Source: Pseudisothecium myosuroides (taxonomy: Eukaryota; Streptophyta; Bryopsida; Hypnales; Lembophyllaceae). From it: a stretch of 64,000 bases of DNA. The stretch is taken from positions 9,302,501 to 9,366,500 of the forward strand of contig OX637288.1 in the NCBI GenBank assembly GCA_951799445.1, read 5' to 3'. Positions 12,517 to 25,014 of the stretch are shown one piece after another. The first letter of the stretch is position 1. Each line of letters begins with the position of its first letter. Position numbers and translations under genes: made by a program. The notes beneath the pieces were generated by a model. That model searched no databases, had not been told where the DNA came from, and saw only the letters and a program-made list of their open reading frames with translations.

Positions 12517-13258
12517 GGTGGTTGCAAGAAAGACCGACTGGTTTTTGTAGCGTTTTCCACAGTACTCCTTTTTTCTTTCGAGAGTACTGTATAATTAGAA
12601 AAACAATTTTTAAAAGATGTGAAAAATATTTTTAATGTATAAACCTTTAAGAAGAAGGTACCCTAACAAAGAAAAGTTGAGAAAAAATCTCTAAGTAGGA
12701 GAACTAGAAAAGTCTCATGAACTAGCAAAATCTTAGAAAAATAGGTACTTGCACATTTTAATTTGTAAAAAATAAGAAAAGAAATTAAAAAAAACTAAAA
12801 ATTAGCAATTTGGAAGAACTTTATGATAAAGAGATTTCACAAAAAGAATGATCTTAAAACCATCTTCAATGTTTAGAACTGCGCTCGCAATAGAGCCCTG
12901 TTAGCACGCATGTGGAGGACATAAAATATAATATTTTTGAATTTCCTTTGGTAGAAACATGACTTTATACTATGGGAATAGACCATAGAAATTTCAACTC
13001 TAGATCATTAATTTTGGATACTCCCCAGTACTAAAAAACTCTAAACTACAAAGTGTGACAAATTAGCTAAATTGAAATTTAAATATAAAATGATTTTTGA
13101 AAAATTCTGAAAAAATAGGGTATCTCAACACTATCAAGTTAGTCATCTTCAATAAAAATTTCAAGTTAATCAAGATCATGCTTCAAAAGTTATAGCAAAA
13201 AACAAGAGAGTCACTCTCATTGTGACGCCAAAAACGGTCGGTCTTTCTTACAATCACC
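12517..13258. mobile_element. 0.74-kb element with 30-bp inverted ends
   Basis: Left end GGTGGTTGCAAGAAAGACCG and right end CGGTCTTTCTTACAATCACC are inverted repeats of about 30 bp with few mismatches. The interior is AT-rich and non-coding. Confidence 0.65.
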
Positions 13259-13471
13259 CCCTATCATTTGGCAACCAAAACATACTCCGTATAAAAACCC
13301 TACTAGTCTACTAACACAAATTGTTCATAGTAGAAAGAGTGACGATTATAGGTATCCCTACCTTATCTTACCGCCAACATCCATACCTTAACCTTGATTG
13401 TAAAGACGGGCTAGTCTCTACAAAAATCATCCCCTCTGATACAGTGTGAATCATCTATTTTAAGAAAATAT

Positions 13472-13612
13472 AGGCAATTTCGTTAAAATGACGATATTCC
13501 AATTGCCACTTTGACAGTGTGCCATTTTCACCATCTATGACAAATACAAATTTCAGAACGGCCGTTTTGAACTGTTTTGAAAAAAAATATCGCCATTTTA
13601 ACAAAATTACCC
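13472..13612. mobile_element. MITE, GGCAATTTCGTTAAAATG ends
   Basis: Inverted ends GGCAATTTCGTTAAAATG and CATTTTAACAAAATTACCC enclose about 140 bp. Relatives are at 16972-17251 and 50873-51013. Confidence 0.6.
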
Positions 13613-13769
13613 ATAAACCCAAAGTATTCATTGGAGGTCAAGCTACTGTACAAAGTCTCTCCTTTTTGCACAAAATTCAAACAATGAACAATTGCGCTTC
13701 TGTCTTACATGAAAGTATTCTCTGTCTTCCATTGGACACTTGGTATCCGTGGCAACGTTATATATAGGG

Positions 13770-14211
13770 TTAAATTAGACTGTTTGTTTTGTTTTGTTTG
13801 TTATGGTGAGATCTCTTGGACCATGCGTCCCCCAGTCGCGTTCTTGGTATTGTCAAAAAGCCCTCAGCAAGGAGGGGTGTATGTCTTTATTTCGTGGCGT
13901 TGGGACCTAGGGTGTGAAAGTTATGGACTTTTGAGTTATTTTGGGATCTTAAATTATAGAAAATTACTTTTACTTTTATTTTGGACGTGGCAATGTCTTG
14001 AGCCGTTGCCACATTCAAAATAAAAGTAAAAGCATTTTCAATTTTTTTTTTAATTCTTCAAAAATCAATAACTTTTACACCGTAGGTCCCAATGCCAGAA
14101 AACAAAGTCTGTGCACCCCTCCTTGCCGAGAGCTTTCCGACCGTACCAAGAACGCGACCAAAGGATGCCCGGTCTAAGAGATCTCAATGTAACAAGCCAA
14201 GCCTAACTTAA
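13770..14211. mobile_element. 0.44-kb MITE, GAGATCTC subterminal repeats
   Basis: Left end TTAAATTAGACTGTTTG then GTGAGATCTCTTGGACC; right end GGTCTAAGAGATCTCAATGT then CCTAACTTAA, an inverted pair of about 42 bp. Single-ended copies occur at about 36727-36900 (left half), 41180-41280, 60060-60110 and 60200-60535 (right halves). The 41180 copy is at the matching site in the duplicate. Confidence 0.6.
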
Positions 14212-14484
14212 GGTAGGTATCCCCAAACCGCCACTGAACTTAAAGCGCCATCTTCATTGTGTGTACATCTCCAAAATCAGTTATGTACCTCTGTGGAAGA
14301 AACACTTTTAGAACCAAACTTTGTTCCTTCATAACTTTTGCATACAGTATCCAAATGTTGCGTTCTTTGGTGCGTTGGAACCTCCTTTCCCTTGCCAATA
14401 AGAATATAGAAGAATTTGAACAGTCTAATAGTAGTAATTAGGCACAGGAGCAATTTGTGACGGTTTAAGGATACCTACCTTAAG
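14208..14484. mobile_element. MITE present only in copy 1
   Basis: Inverted ends CTTAAGGTAGGTATCC and GGATACCTACCTTAAG enclose about 275 bp. Copy 2 at about 41270-41285 reads ACTTAAGATATGGATGG without the element, so it is a clean empty site. Confidence 0.75.
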
Positions 14485-14828
14485 GTAATGTGTGTGTGGA
14501 TGGATGAGAATGCCTGACGGATGGCAGTGTCGAAGGGGAGAGACGGAGGAGGAGAATGGATTCGGGGCTGCACCGGCCAGCTTGAGACAATTAAATGGGG
14601 TCTACAGCATCCTACAGTAGATGCCGGCAGCTGCAACAAGAGGTCGATGGCCATGACTTTTGACTTCGCTGCCAGTTTCTGTTTTTCTGTAGAAACCAAG
14701 AGTGCACCTGGGGCAATAAGCGAATATTCGGGTTGACAGTCATGGTGGGCCGCGAATACTCCGAATTATATTTGGTTTACCGGATACAGACAGTTGCAAT
14801 CTGCGATCTGCAATCTGCAAAATGCATG

Positions 14829-15130
14829 AACTCCGACAGGGCATTTTGAACCGAACAGAGCACAGAGGTACATTTTACTTTCTTCAGTTTACCAAAATGT
14901 ACAAACGAGTGAAAATTCTAGGAGGTGGTCTCTCTTAGAGCCCTATGGCTTTTCAACTTCAAAATTTCATAACTAATTCCACAAAGCTCCAAAAAATATG
15001 AAACAACTTGGGTTAGATGTCATTTCCTCTTGTCTTTCAAGGAAAATTTACTGAAAAATATTTTAAGGTGTTTTACCTCCCCAAAATTCAGTTTCAGTTT
15101 CAGCGCTTAGATGGTCGTTTTTTGGACCTC
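14829..15130. mobile_element. MITE just upstream of gene A copy 1 TATA box
   Basis: Inverted relative of the 0.32-kb TAAGGTAGGAGG MITE (6893-7212), with a degraded left end. It ends about 12 bp before the TATAAATT of gene A copy 1 and is absent from copy 2, where GATGCATTCG leads directly to CTACTGTATAAATT. Confidence 0.6.
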
Positions 15131-15141
15131 GTGCCTGACTG

Positions 15142-15149
15142 TATAAATT
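15142..15149 (+). promoter_or_regulatory. Candidate TATA box, gene A copy 1
   Basis: CTGTATAAATTT is kept in both copies (41677-41684 in copy 2), at the start of the closely matching transcribed region. No transcript evidence exists in the sequence. Confidence 0.45.
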
Positions 15150-15413
15150 TCTCAGTCAGCGGGCAACCTTTCCTCCTCGTTCCGCCGTACCTCCCCGAGA
15201 AAGTTCCGTTCTTCCACTACACTCCTGAGTCCAACAGTTGCAGTTTCGAATTCTCCAGAAGTGTACCTTGTTTACTAGCCATTTGTTGTCGTCCCTCTGT
15301 GCTGCAATTATCCACTATAAGTTGAGCAATCGAACGTCATCGATATCGATCGCCTGTCTTCCAATCAAGCACAGGGCGGGGCACAGGGTCCCATTCTTCC
15401 CACTTGTTCACAA

Positions 15414-16366
15414 TTTCGTGCATTTCATGATCAACCTCCTTCGAGAGGTGAGTCCAATCCGTGAAGTTTTTTTTGTTTTTTTTCAATTCCCTTGTGGCAA
15501 TGTGCGTTTCTTGATCTCCCAATTATGTTGTTCCATGCCAGTTGATTGAGTAGGGTCTTCAGTCAGTAGCAGGGGTTTAAGGCAGGGGTGACATGGAGAG
15601 GAACCAAGAGTAGTTGATGGAGAAAAAGATTCAATCTCCTTGAGTATGCAGATATGTTGCTTGGAGATCTCATCATAGAATTTCAGTGCACTCCGGACTT
15701 AATTCCGTAGTAAGGGAAGGCCTCAGTGTGCCCAAGTGATTCCGGGTTGTAAGCGGATTCTTTGTTGGTACCGTGAGCACTCTTGTTTGTTGGTTTGTAA
15801 GAAACAGATCTCTTGGAGGGCAAGTGTTGCAGAAATGCTGAGTGTTTTAGAGATGCAAACTGTGACTAGGTCTACGATTGGGGCATGCTTCATGTTGGTA
15901 TTTCGTGCATTTCATGATCAACCTCCGTCGAGATTGTAGTAACTGAGTCCAATCCGTGAAGGTTTTTGTTTTTCTCTGGTGGCAATGTGTGTTTCTTGAG
16001 CTACAAATGTTGTTCCATGCCAGTTGATTGAGTAGGGCCTTCAGTCAGTAGCAGGGGTTTAAGGCAGGGGTGTCATGGAGAGGAACCAAGAGTAGTTGAT
16101 GGAGAAAAAGATTCAATCTCCTTGATTACGCAGATATGTTGCGTGGAGAATTTCAGTGTACTCCGGTCTTAATTCCGTAGTGAGGGAAGGCCTCAGTGTG
16201 CCCAAGTGATTCCGGGTTGTAAACGGATTCTTTGTACCGTGCTCTTGTTTGTTGGTCTCTAAGAAAAAGATCAAGCGGGAGGCCAGTGTTGCAGGAATGC
16301 TGTGTTTTAGAGATGCAAACTGTGACTAGCTAGATCTACGATATATTGGGGCATGCTTCATGTTTG
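15414..16366 (+). repeat. Tandem duplication of a 0.48-kb leader segment
   Basis: Two units, about 15414-15900 and 15901-16366, begin ATTTCGTGCATTTCATGATC or a one-base variant. Both hold CCAGTTGATTGAGTAGGG and GATTCCGGGTTGTAA. Copy 2 has one unit only (about 41838-42312). They lie between the TATA box and the first coding exon, so they would lengthen the leader or a leader intron. The first unit contains GAGAGGTGAGTCC, a good splice-donor match absent from the others. Confidence 0.7.
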
Positions 16367-16760
16367 CATTTCGTAGTTGAAACTCCAGAAACAAATGACC
16401 GTGTTTCAGGCTCCTGCGAGACTGAAATCGGAAATATAATCCCTCTTTGAATTAATCGTGGAGCAATTGGAGTCCAATCCATGGATGTGTGTCCACGGTT
16501 GTCTTTCAAGCACACAAGAAGTCGGAGATAACATGATTGTGTAGTGAGCCTTTAGGGGAATCAGAAAGATCCCCCGAAGTTGATGTTGTGCTTTTTTGGA
16601 CGGAGTTGCACTCGCTTGTTTTCATAATCTCGGTGTACCTAGAGGATTCAGTGTGAATTTTTCCTCAAGTTTCGCCTCGTGTTTTCTTGAAATCTACATG
16701 TTTGAACAGAGGTTCGGTTTTGGGAAGCGCTGATTTGAAGCTACTCGGCATCACTACGCA

Positions 16761-19700
16761 ATGGCCAGTGGAGACGGCACCACCAGTGAGATTTCTCTTA
16801 ACTAGAAATCAAATGGCTTTTCTTATGTGCTACCACTGTCGTTGAGAAACTTACAGCTCTCTGCCCGTAGATTCAGCATGCTTCAATTTCTTGTTGTGAG
16901 TCCTAAGAGTTCTGAAGTTCTGTCATGGAGTCTATCCCCGTCCTTCACTGTTTATAAAGATGTTGATTCATGGGCAATTTCGTTAAAATGGCGGTATTCC
17001 ATGTGCCATTTTCAGAGCCGCTGCAAAGGAGACATCTAAAAGGGTATAGATTTCAAAAATCGTGGTCTTTTATAGATTTCAGAAATCTAGCACTGTTATA
17101 AATTTCAGACTGCGCAGTTTGAACTTGAAAGCAACATCTATGACTCTTGTAGATTTCAAAAATCTAGGACAGTTGAACATTTCAGAGCAGCCCCTCTGAA
17201 CTATGAAAACTGCCAAAGTTACGAAATTTCACCATTTTAACGAAATTGGCCATATTTGTAGTATTTTGATTCCATAGTTAATATCACGTGACAGATGGAC
17301 TTGGAAGAGAGGAGCACACTGGGACAAAGAGTCTTGGCGAAGCCACTCAAGGTAAATTAGCTATCCTTAGGATGCGGTAGTGCCTCTTGTTTGATTCTCT
17401 CTTCCGGGTGATATCCTTAAAAATTGAGCATTACAAGCATTTGTTGGCTTCAGCAAAATTCATTTATTGCAAGATTTTGACCTCGTCATTCTTGGAGTTT
17501 GCAGGGCTCTGTCTTGCCTTGGTGAATTTTGAAGCATTTTCATATTTCATACAACTTTGGGCAGATTATATTTTGTTTTCGTGTGATATATGTTCCCTAA
17601 TTTTCTGGAGCAATGTTGAGACTCCCTGAGTAGACAAACTACTTGAGTTTATATGTTCTCTTCGAATTTGCTGGTTGTAATTGGCATGTGTTCAGACTTC
17701 TTTTGACAATTTTTAAATTAAGAGTACGCCTTGCATTCTTTGAGTAATTGGAATATATATAGCAAGCTTTGGGTCTCGTGAATCGTAGAGCTAAGGGCTT
17801 TGAATTTGTCTTGTAATGAAGTGTGCTCTCTGATGTTCTTTTTCTTTTCATAAAGTAGAAAGCCCATTCTTGCAGCATTAAGTGGTTTGTAGTATTAGAT
17901 GGATCTGTTTCTTGGGGTTTAGATGTAAGATACCCTTGTATTGTATCTAGCACAACACTTGTCTTGTCATCAATTATTATTAGAGGATTCCAATACATCA
18001 AAATATGCATTATATGGGTGGACAACGTAGGAATATGTTATCAATTGTTCATGTTTGAAGTAGTTAGGATTCTATTCATGAACATACAAATAAATACTCT
18101 TGAATCACAAATATTACATCTGCAACTTTATTTCTAGAAGCAGCATCTTCAAATAGAACCTAGACTATCCTATCTCATTTCTTACAAGCCATTTCTCTCA
18201 TTTCTTATGTGCTTGGATGAAACTTGCATGATCTTTATTAATAGATACTTCTCATATACAAATTAATAAAGACTTAATAATAATGTCAACAAAAATAGGA
18301 TGATAGAATAGTAACAAAAGATGTATTCATGTAAATTTTGACAATAGATAGATGCTCCATGTCCAATGTTGGAACAAGTATACATGAAAATTAGGACACA
18401 AATTTGGAAAATCTATCATTTCAACTTTGATCTGGGATGACCTTTTCAAATTGCCTTTCAAATGTCATTTTCATATTGCACCATTAGTTTTCATATAGTT
18501 GCCATTAATCTGCATGACTACAAATTCAAACCTCATTGACTATGAAACATGGCTGTCAGTCAAATTCACTTGGATTTAGGTGGTAAGGTAACTACACCTA
18601 AAATCAACCGTTTAAGCAATTCATCTGATTTCAACATGGTTCTCATTATTGTATTGGAATTTTTTTAAGGGGATTCTAGATTCTCTGAGAATGCATTTTT
18701 TGGACACTATATGAATAAACTACAAATGTTCAGAGTGTTGAAAATAGGTGATTCTATAACCAACCCTAGACTCTCATGAATAGTGGGAGTACATTTTAGG
18801 CAAGAATCTATAAGGTTCGATTTTAGAAAAGGGTCGAATTTGCATGTAGTTACCTTACTTCACTTTGATCAGATTATTATTCTTTTTTTGCGTGGTCAGT
18901 ATAGTCAGGGTTGTTGTTTGGAGAGGAGTAAGGTACGCTGGATATTTGGGTGACGTCAATGAATGATATGCAACACTCTGTTTCTGATCACCTTGGAATC
19001 ACTGTCCGGTCCAGAGAAAAATCAAAATCCCAAGATACCGTCCACTCCAAATGTCGCACAAGACCTCACCCTTTCGAAGGTATTTGCACTGCAGAGTTCA
19101 TCAATCTTCAGTTCTTTACTCTCCGGTTACCTTGCTGAAACTCTTCTTTGATGTTCTCAGTTGGTAGGGGATCCCCATCTGGATAACAAATATCAAACGT
19201 TACTAATCATCATATGATTTTTTAAGACCCGGATTGGTATTGGATCTTGTTTGTATGCCGCCATTTCTCATCGTAAAATAAGTTAACCTGTATGTCATTC
19301 AGGGCAAACAAGCTTTGCAGGACTCCAAGTATGGGCCTGACATCATTGACCAAAGCAAGCAGTCTTCAAGAAGCTGGCCCATTGGATCCTCCCAAGGTAT
19401 ACTCTGATATTACAATATATGCTTTCTTCTTATGATATCCAACCTCGGCCTGAAAGCACATCTAAAAACAGTTGAATCGATTCAATTGAAAATGTTTTGA
19501 CAGATGGACCTGGCATTTTTCCATCAAGTAATGAGGAGCGCATCATCGCTTTAGGACCGTCGTCTTCTTCAAACAAGAGGTTCATTCAGGCTCTTCAAGG
19601 TGAACATGATGCTCTGAAGCTTCTTTGAAATTGATATTTGCTCACATCTCTCTTGACGATATTGCTGAAATTTGAGCTTCAATTCTGTGTTATCATCGTT

Positions 19701-20295
19701 TAGTAGATGCCATTGCTATTGCAAGCTTTGGGCCTAATGATTCTGAGACATCGTATCGTCTCATTTCTTGGTGCAAACAGAGACGGATTCTCAGACAGAT
19801 GGTCCCGATCCTGCTCAATCGAATCTCGAAGGTGTTGCTGCAAGTGTTGCTCCTACTGGTTCAACTGCTATAGAACCAAATGTTGGTTCCGTTGTTGCTC
19901 TTCTAGGTGAAGCATCTTTAGAACCAAATGGCGGTCCCCTTGTTGTTCTCAATGACGTAGGTCGTGCAGAACCCAATGCTGAACCCATTGTTGTTCATCA
20001 TGGTGTAGCTCCTGCCCAATCCAATGTTGCTCTCGTTGTTGCTCCGCTCGGTGAGGTTCTTGCCCAACCAAACATTGCTCCAAATGGTGCTCCTCATGCT
20101 CCAGCGCAACCAAATGCGGCCCTCATTCTTGCTCCTCCTGGTGTAGCTCTCGCTCAACCAAATGCAGCTGCGATTGTTGCTCCTCCCGCGGTTGTTGTTC
20201 TCGATGTGAATCGTGGTTTGAACAGTTCCCGACTCAAACCACTTGGAATTTATGAGATTGGGTCAGAAGGACATTTCTGGCCCAAGCTCCCGTGA
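16761..20295 (+). CDS. Gene A copy 1, unknown Ala/Pro/Val-rich protein
   Basis: I do not recognise this protein. Six exons join in frame with GT-AG borders: 16761-16785, 17295-17351, 19015-19079, 19303-19396, 19504-19599 and 19781-20295, giving 283 residues. The start is the MASGDG methionine shared with copy 2. The N-terminal 110 residues are polar and Ser/Gln/Lys-rich; the last exon is made of degenerate 15-20-residue units around QPN or EPN followed by short Val/Ala/Leu runs, and the end reads GIYEIGSEGHFWPKLP. No signal peptide or membrane span is obvious. Exon 4 has three synonymous and four replacement changes against copy 2, so the N-terminal part is only weakly constrained. Intron 1 holds a MITE absent from copy 2. 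The export-factor gene converges 1.2 kb downstream. Exon 3 (start at 19015) is the least certain. Confidence 0.6.
16972..17251. mobile_element. MITE in intron 1 of gene A copy 1
   Basis: Inverted ends GGGCAATTTCGTTAAAATGG and CCATTTTAACGAAATTGGCC enclose 280 bp. Copy 2 (42910-42935) runs from GATGTTGATTC to AGTATTTTGATTCC without it. Confidence 0.8.
18582..18858. mobile_element. MITE in intron 2 of gene A copy 1
   Basis: Inverted ends GGTAAGGTAACTACACC and ATGTAGTTACCTTAC. The same element sits at the same place in copy 2 (44247-44544), so it predates the duplication. Copy 1 lacks about 22 bp containing TCTTGTTGGTAG that copy 2 and the member at 59155 keep. Confidence 0.7.
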
Positions 20296-21473
20296 AGCTA
20301 GGCAGAAGAGACAGACCAAACGTGCTTGCAGAAGTTGAATCTATGTTTTCTATGTACATTAATCTGCTTGAATATGCCACTCTCTTTTGTTAATACAATA
20401 TAAATTACCTATCTATTATCGAGCATTGATCTACTCCATGATTCGTAGTAGAAGCAGAGGTGTCGGTGCGTTAATTCTGTCTCACAACTCGGTTTCGGAC
20501 ATTGGCAATCAACTCGTGAAAAAGTCTTGATCCAAAGCTAAAGACATATACCTCCGCACCAAACAGTGCGAATTCTACCATCCAGAGTTGTCGAAGTGGT
20601 TTAAGGTTTCGAGAACCATAGTCGACTCCTCCTCGCAGCACCGCAGCCCTTGCATTAAAAAGAGCATGACGACAATTTGCTTGAGCATGAACTCGCACTA
20701 CATCGCAGAATTCAAATCCTGATTCTCTGCACATACACTTACCACCAAGTACAGTAGTACAGAATAGAGCAAGAAAACCTAACCTAAAGACCCCACGAAA
20801 TCTTGCGCTCATGAAATTAGCTTTAAGCAAAGGGGAGAACGGACAAGTAGCGCCATGGAAGAAAAACAGACACGTAATACGCCATGGCATGGTCGCGCAG
20901 CTGGCATAGGCATAGCCAAACAGTTCGACACAAATGGTGCAGATGATTGCGAGCATCAGTAAACCGGATCCTGTTCGATCAAAATGAGGGTTCAAAACTA
21001 GTGTCACTAAAATTTTTTTATTGGCTCTGGACAGAAGGGGAGAAGGCGTTGCATCGACAAAAGCTATTGGTGGGAGTCAACTGTCAACTAAATAGAGTGA
21101 CAGAATAAAAACCCTTGCAAAAGTCATGAAATTGCGAACCACGTCAGGATTCCATGGCGTCTGGCTTCAAGCAGCAGAAAAATACATGTTCCTATCCAGC
21201 CATTAATCTATAGAAAGGCCAGATGAAATTTAGTGAGTAAAACATGAAATTTACCCTAAGTTCAGAAATTTGGATCCAAACAAAAACTACCGACATCCAG
21301 TATTAACAACTCGCTAAAACTCATTCTCCTGGATGAGAGAAAAAGTGTTTTCCACTAGGGCCACCATATACCCAATCCTCTTCTCGAGAAAACAGGATAT
21401 GATAGGTCATGTATCCTCTACTTCAAGTTGGTTTTCGGACCACTCCAAATAAAAGTTGGCATCGTGGACCATA
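20296..21473. other. 3' spacer between gene A and export factor, copy 1
   Basis: 20296-21078 matches copy 2 46078-46879; 21080-21473 matches 54800-55193. At about 21079 (GGTGGGAGTC then AACTGTCAACTAAATAG) copy 1 joins directly two blocks that are 7.9 kb apart in copy 2. An open frame on the minus strand (20471-21007) is shared in part with copy 2, but most differences between copies change residues, so I do not call it a gene. Confidence 0.5.
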
Positions 21474-24400
21474 TCAAAAGTAGGACATCCTTGCACCATT
21501 CTGTCGCCCACGTCCTCGGCCACCGCTAAAACCTCCTCTGCGAGCACCTCGCTGGGCGTTGAACTTCGGTGCTGCTTGCTGCGGGGCATTGCGGATACTT
21601 GCAAACCTCGAATCCAGTGTCTTCGGCTTCTGTGGCTGTGACTGAAATTGATTGGCCTAATTGACACAAGACACGAAATTCTTGATTTAGTGTTATGACC
21701 GCCTGTCCTTCGGGAACACCAACAGCAACATTTTGAGACGAACAGAAATAACACGATGAACCCTTCAACCTTCAACTCGTGTCCCCAAGCATTTACGGTC
21801 ACAAAAAGTTCGAAATTCCAGTAGCGCGAACAATTCAAATGACGATTGTGCACATTTTAAAGTGGAAACACGAAAATTACCGAGGGGTGAGGGTCAGATG
21901 AAACTTGTCGAATTACAACTGCTGGTGATCTGCGAGGGTTCCCAGCTGGCCTACCTGCACCAAACCTGTAAAACAAAAGGCCATCAACATGAATTGGTAT
22001 TTGGCGACATATTTCTTGGCGACAAGCCAAGAATCGCCTCCAACAAACCAACCTGGATGAACAGAGGAAGAGAGACATATCACATGATGGCCATATTCAT
22101 TAAAATGAGAAAAAATGGTCATTTTGAGACTTCAACCCTAAAACTGTTTTAGTGATTTTATCCTCGAGTCAAAGATAAAATGCAACTGCAACCTTTGGGC
22201 AATCAAAGGTTTTTATATATATTAACATATGAAAGTCTCAAATTACTGAATGGTCTCAAAATTAAATAGTTATAACGATTTATCTTCGAGTCGAAGATAA
22301 AATTGAGACTACACTTTGTTTCATTTTAATGAATATGGCCTTGATGGGCCATAAAGACCCAAATACCTCTGTGATGATCCAACTAGGGAAGTGAAGGGAT
22401 TAGGTGAAGGTAGAAGATTTGTCCAACTTGAATTAGAGCCTGACATCAATTCGTAACAGGTAGCAGCTGGAGAAGTACTGATGTGTGATAGTACCATAAA
22501 GCTACAGTTTCCTTCGATATAAGATTCAAATGCCACGCATCAACCAAGACCTCTGAAAATGTGATGCACCGAGTTGCTCAAACCAAATCATCTCCTCTTC
22601 TTTAGGTGTGTGGTAGGAAGCAAGGTCTCCAAATGGTGCTCATCTACTCGTTCAAGGATGTCAGAGAACCCCATGGACTCCTCATTCAAGAGATGCAACT
22701 GCAACTGCAAGCCCAACCAAATCGAGCCTGGAACCCTATACCCTTAACCACGCCAAATTGGTTTCCAAAGCCAATGCACTGCAACTTCCATGACTGAAGG
22801 GTTCGTATAGGCTGCAGCACTCTGTTGCTTTCCTATATGGAGCTCACTCCGAGCAGCCTTTGCGTGGATCTCCACAAGCGAAGGACGTCCAAGGCAGGCA
22901 CGCAACAGGTCTCCTTAAAATAGCAGACCATCCTTCCCATATAGATCTCTTAAAGTGTGGACAGATCCTGTCTATGATCGTTGCCAGTCTCAATCGACGT
23001 ATCTATGCTTTCCACTCCACCTTAACTGCGTAGACCGTAAGCTTAGGAGTACCTTCGATCTGTTCACTTGCAATCTTAAGCAGATCTGTTCAATTCTACA
23101 GGAAGGGTATAAGGGAGAACTGCAGGGGATCTTCATTCTGAAGAACCTCGTCACAAAAACCAGTTCCGACACTGCAAAGGCCATCACACACACCAAAACA
23201 ACCCCCATACTGTGGCAGCAATTGGAATCGGGCACACCAGCCACTCACTTGCTCGCATTATTGACGACCGACACCGTCATATTCCGGGCAGCAGCGGGGA
23301 TATTTGGACCCCTCTGAAAATTACGCTTCTTCCCGAATGCTGCTCTTCCAGACACCTCATTGTTGTTCTTCATTATTTGCCTGCTCCTTGTGTTAATAGG
23401 GGCAGCAAAAGCTCTCTTACTAGCAGCTTGAGTCGCAGGGAAATTTGCACCACCATTGCGGGCTCTAGCCTCCGCGAACTTTCCCTGCATACCACAACAA
23501 CGCCAAGCCGTTAGGGAAGACTCAATCATCCATATTCCGCGAATAGCTCCACAAGACAATCGTCCGATAATTTCCAAAGCAAGCGTAATCATTCGCCTAG
23601 GACCTCAAGCTACTGTCTTACCTGTCGCATACTTGATGATCGAGTAGCAACAGACTTTTGAAGAGCAGCCTTTGCAGTTGGTCCATTTGGTTTCTTGTTC
23701 CTTCCCTTATTCTGCAGAAAGTTTTGCCAGGTTACACGAACATAGTTATATCTTATTTGAGGAGTCAATATGAAATAAATTTCATAAACAAACTGATTTG
23801 TAAAATCATTCGGCAAATACATAGGTAAAAGCTGAGATCAAATAACAAACGCTTACCGGAACTCGATTTTTAGAGTTGGCCTTCTTCGACAGCTTAATGA
23901 TGTCATCTGCAGATAAACAGGAACATCTTAAAACAATGCAAGCTAGGGAAACCCCGCGTTGCAGCATCTAACCCTAAACTTTAACGAATATGGTTAAACT
24001 CACCGATAAGAAACGTGCAAAGTTCATGATCTACACTACGGGAAGATTCACCAAAACGTAATCTACAACAAAAGACAGACGCGTCGCATCCAAGATGGAG
24101 ATAACTAACTCGACATATAAAAGACAGACATTATATACTGCATGACAAAAGTTCCGAATCGCTCTCGAATTCGACAAAGAAAACATCGCAAGAGCACGGG
24201 GAGAAAAGAACAGAAAACAGCAGTCCGATGAACCCGACCGCCTCGCTAAAAAAAATCGCCGAGAGAGAAACTGTCTTAGCGAAACGCTCGTTGCAAAATC
24301 TAACCCTAATTGCGGGCAAATACAGTTAATCACACCGATGGCATACTAGCAACCTACACAATCTCACAGATTAACAGGACGGTACGATTCTCCAGACGTT

Positions 24401-25014
24401 ATCTATAACAAGAGACAGCCGCGCAGAATCAAAGATGTAAATTAAGTCTTCATCACACCAAACATAGAGACCAGGAAAACTGAGAGACAAACACTAATTA
24501 CTTATCGTTCCAAATCGCTCTCAAATCTGATGAGAAAATATCACAAGAACACGCAAAAAAAACGAAGACAGAATCAACGAAAGAGTAGACGCAAACGAGA
24601 CATCCAATAGTCAGTGAACCACATGAAAACAAACCAAAAGACAAGCCTCTGCTCCTCACTGCAACCCAAACCTAACGAACAACGTGTAAACAACCAAAAG
24701 CAAAGGTCTACGTTCCTCACAGCAAAAAGAATAATCTAATGAACGTGTAAACATACCAAACCAAAAGTCTCTGTTCCTCACTACAAAAAATTAACCACAA
24801 GACAACGTGCATTCAAAGGCGAAATCCACAAGAGTTTTCCAACGACAATCTCAAAGAAACAAAAACATATCCAATTCAAGAAAACGAAAACCTATACAAA
24901 ATCGAAGCAGAATTATACAAGAAAGCTGCAAGGCGTACCAAGACTCATGTCCATCTTCTGCTCCGAAGTTCCGATGGAGAACTCCATGACCGAGAGCGCA
25001 TCTGACGCCGCCAT
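21474..25014 (-). CDS. UIEF-like UAP56-interacting mRNA export factor, copy 1
   Basis: Predicted nuclear adaptor linking the DEAD-box helicase UAP56 to mRNA for export. Six exons in transcript order: 25014-24939, 23906-23857, 23711-23622, 23484-23249, 21965-21881, 21641-21474; phases agree and all borders are GT-AG, giving 234 residues. Residues 21-30 are MDMSLDDIIK, the UAP56-binding motif known from ALY and UIF/UIEF proteins; it is built across the exon 1-2 junction. Residues about 184-193 read KPKTLDSRFA, the second block I know from plant UIEF proteins, followed by an Arg/Gly-rich tail with GGRGRGR and ending RMSYF. Most of the body is basic. The start at MAASDA is preferred because the frame upstream is shifted by one base in copy 2. 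Intron 1 (1.0 kb) holds imperfect tandem repeats, including three units of about 60 bp near 24650-24830. Intron 4 holds a MITE. Confidence 0.8.
22089..22340. mobile_element. MITE in export-factor intron 4, copy 1 only
   Basis: Perfect 20-bp inverted ends, GGCCATATTCATTAAAATGA and its complement, enclose 252 bp. Copy 2 at about 55787-55805 reads CACATGGGTCATAAAG with no insert. The ends resemble the GGCAATTTCGTTAAAATG MITE family. Confidence 0.8.

Noticed and set aside
19707..19910. Cys/Arg-rich open frame in gene A exon 6
   Set aside because: Shadow of the Ala/Pro/Val repeat frame, ended by ordinary stops; not kept in copy 2.
20471..21007. 178-codon minus-strand open frame downstream of gene A copy 1
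   Set aside because: The copy-2 version (46253-46588) shares the distal part, but most differences change residues, small indels alter it, and there is no start or splice context. It is probably noncoding 3' spacer.
21407..21853. 148-codon minus-strand open frame containing SKQHRSSTPSEV
   Set aside because: It overlaps the last export-factor exon in another frame. The KPKTLDSRFA and GGRGRGR frame is the real one, and the shadow ends at different places in the two copies.
22990..23244. Frame ending STQLRWSGKHRYVD as an alternative export-factor C-terminus
   Set aside because: It would follow exon 4 through a TTTGCAG acceptor, but a one-base difference between copies shifts its frame, while the 21965-21881 and 21641-21474 exons fit phase and family motifs.
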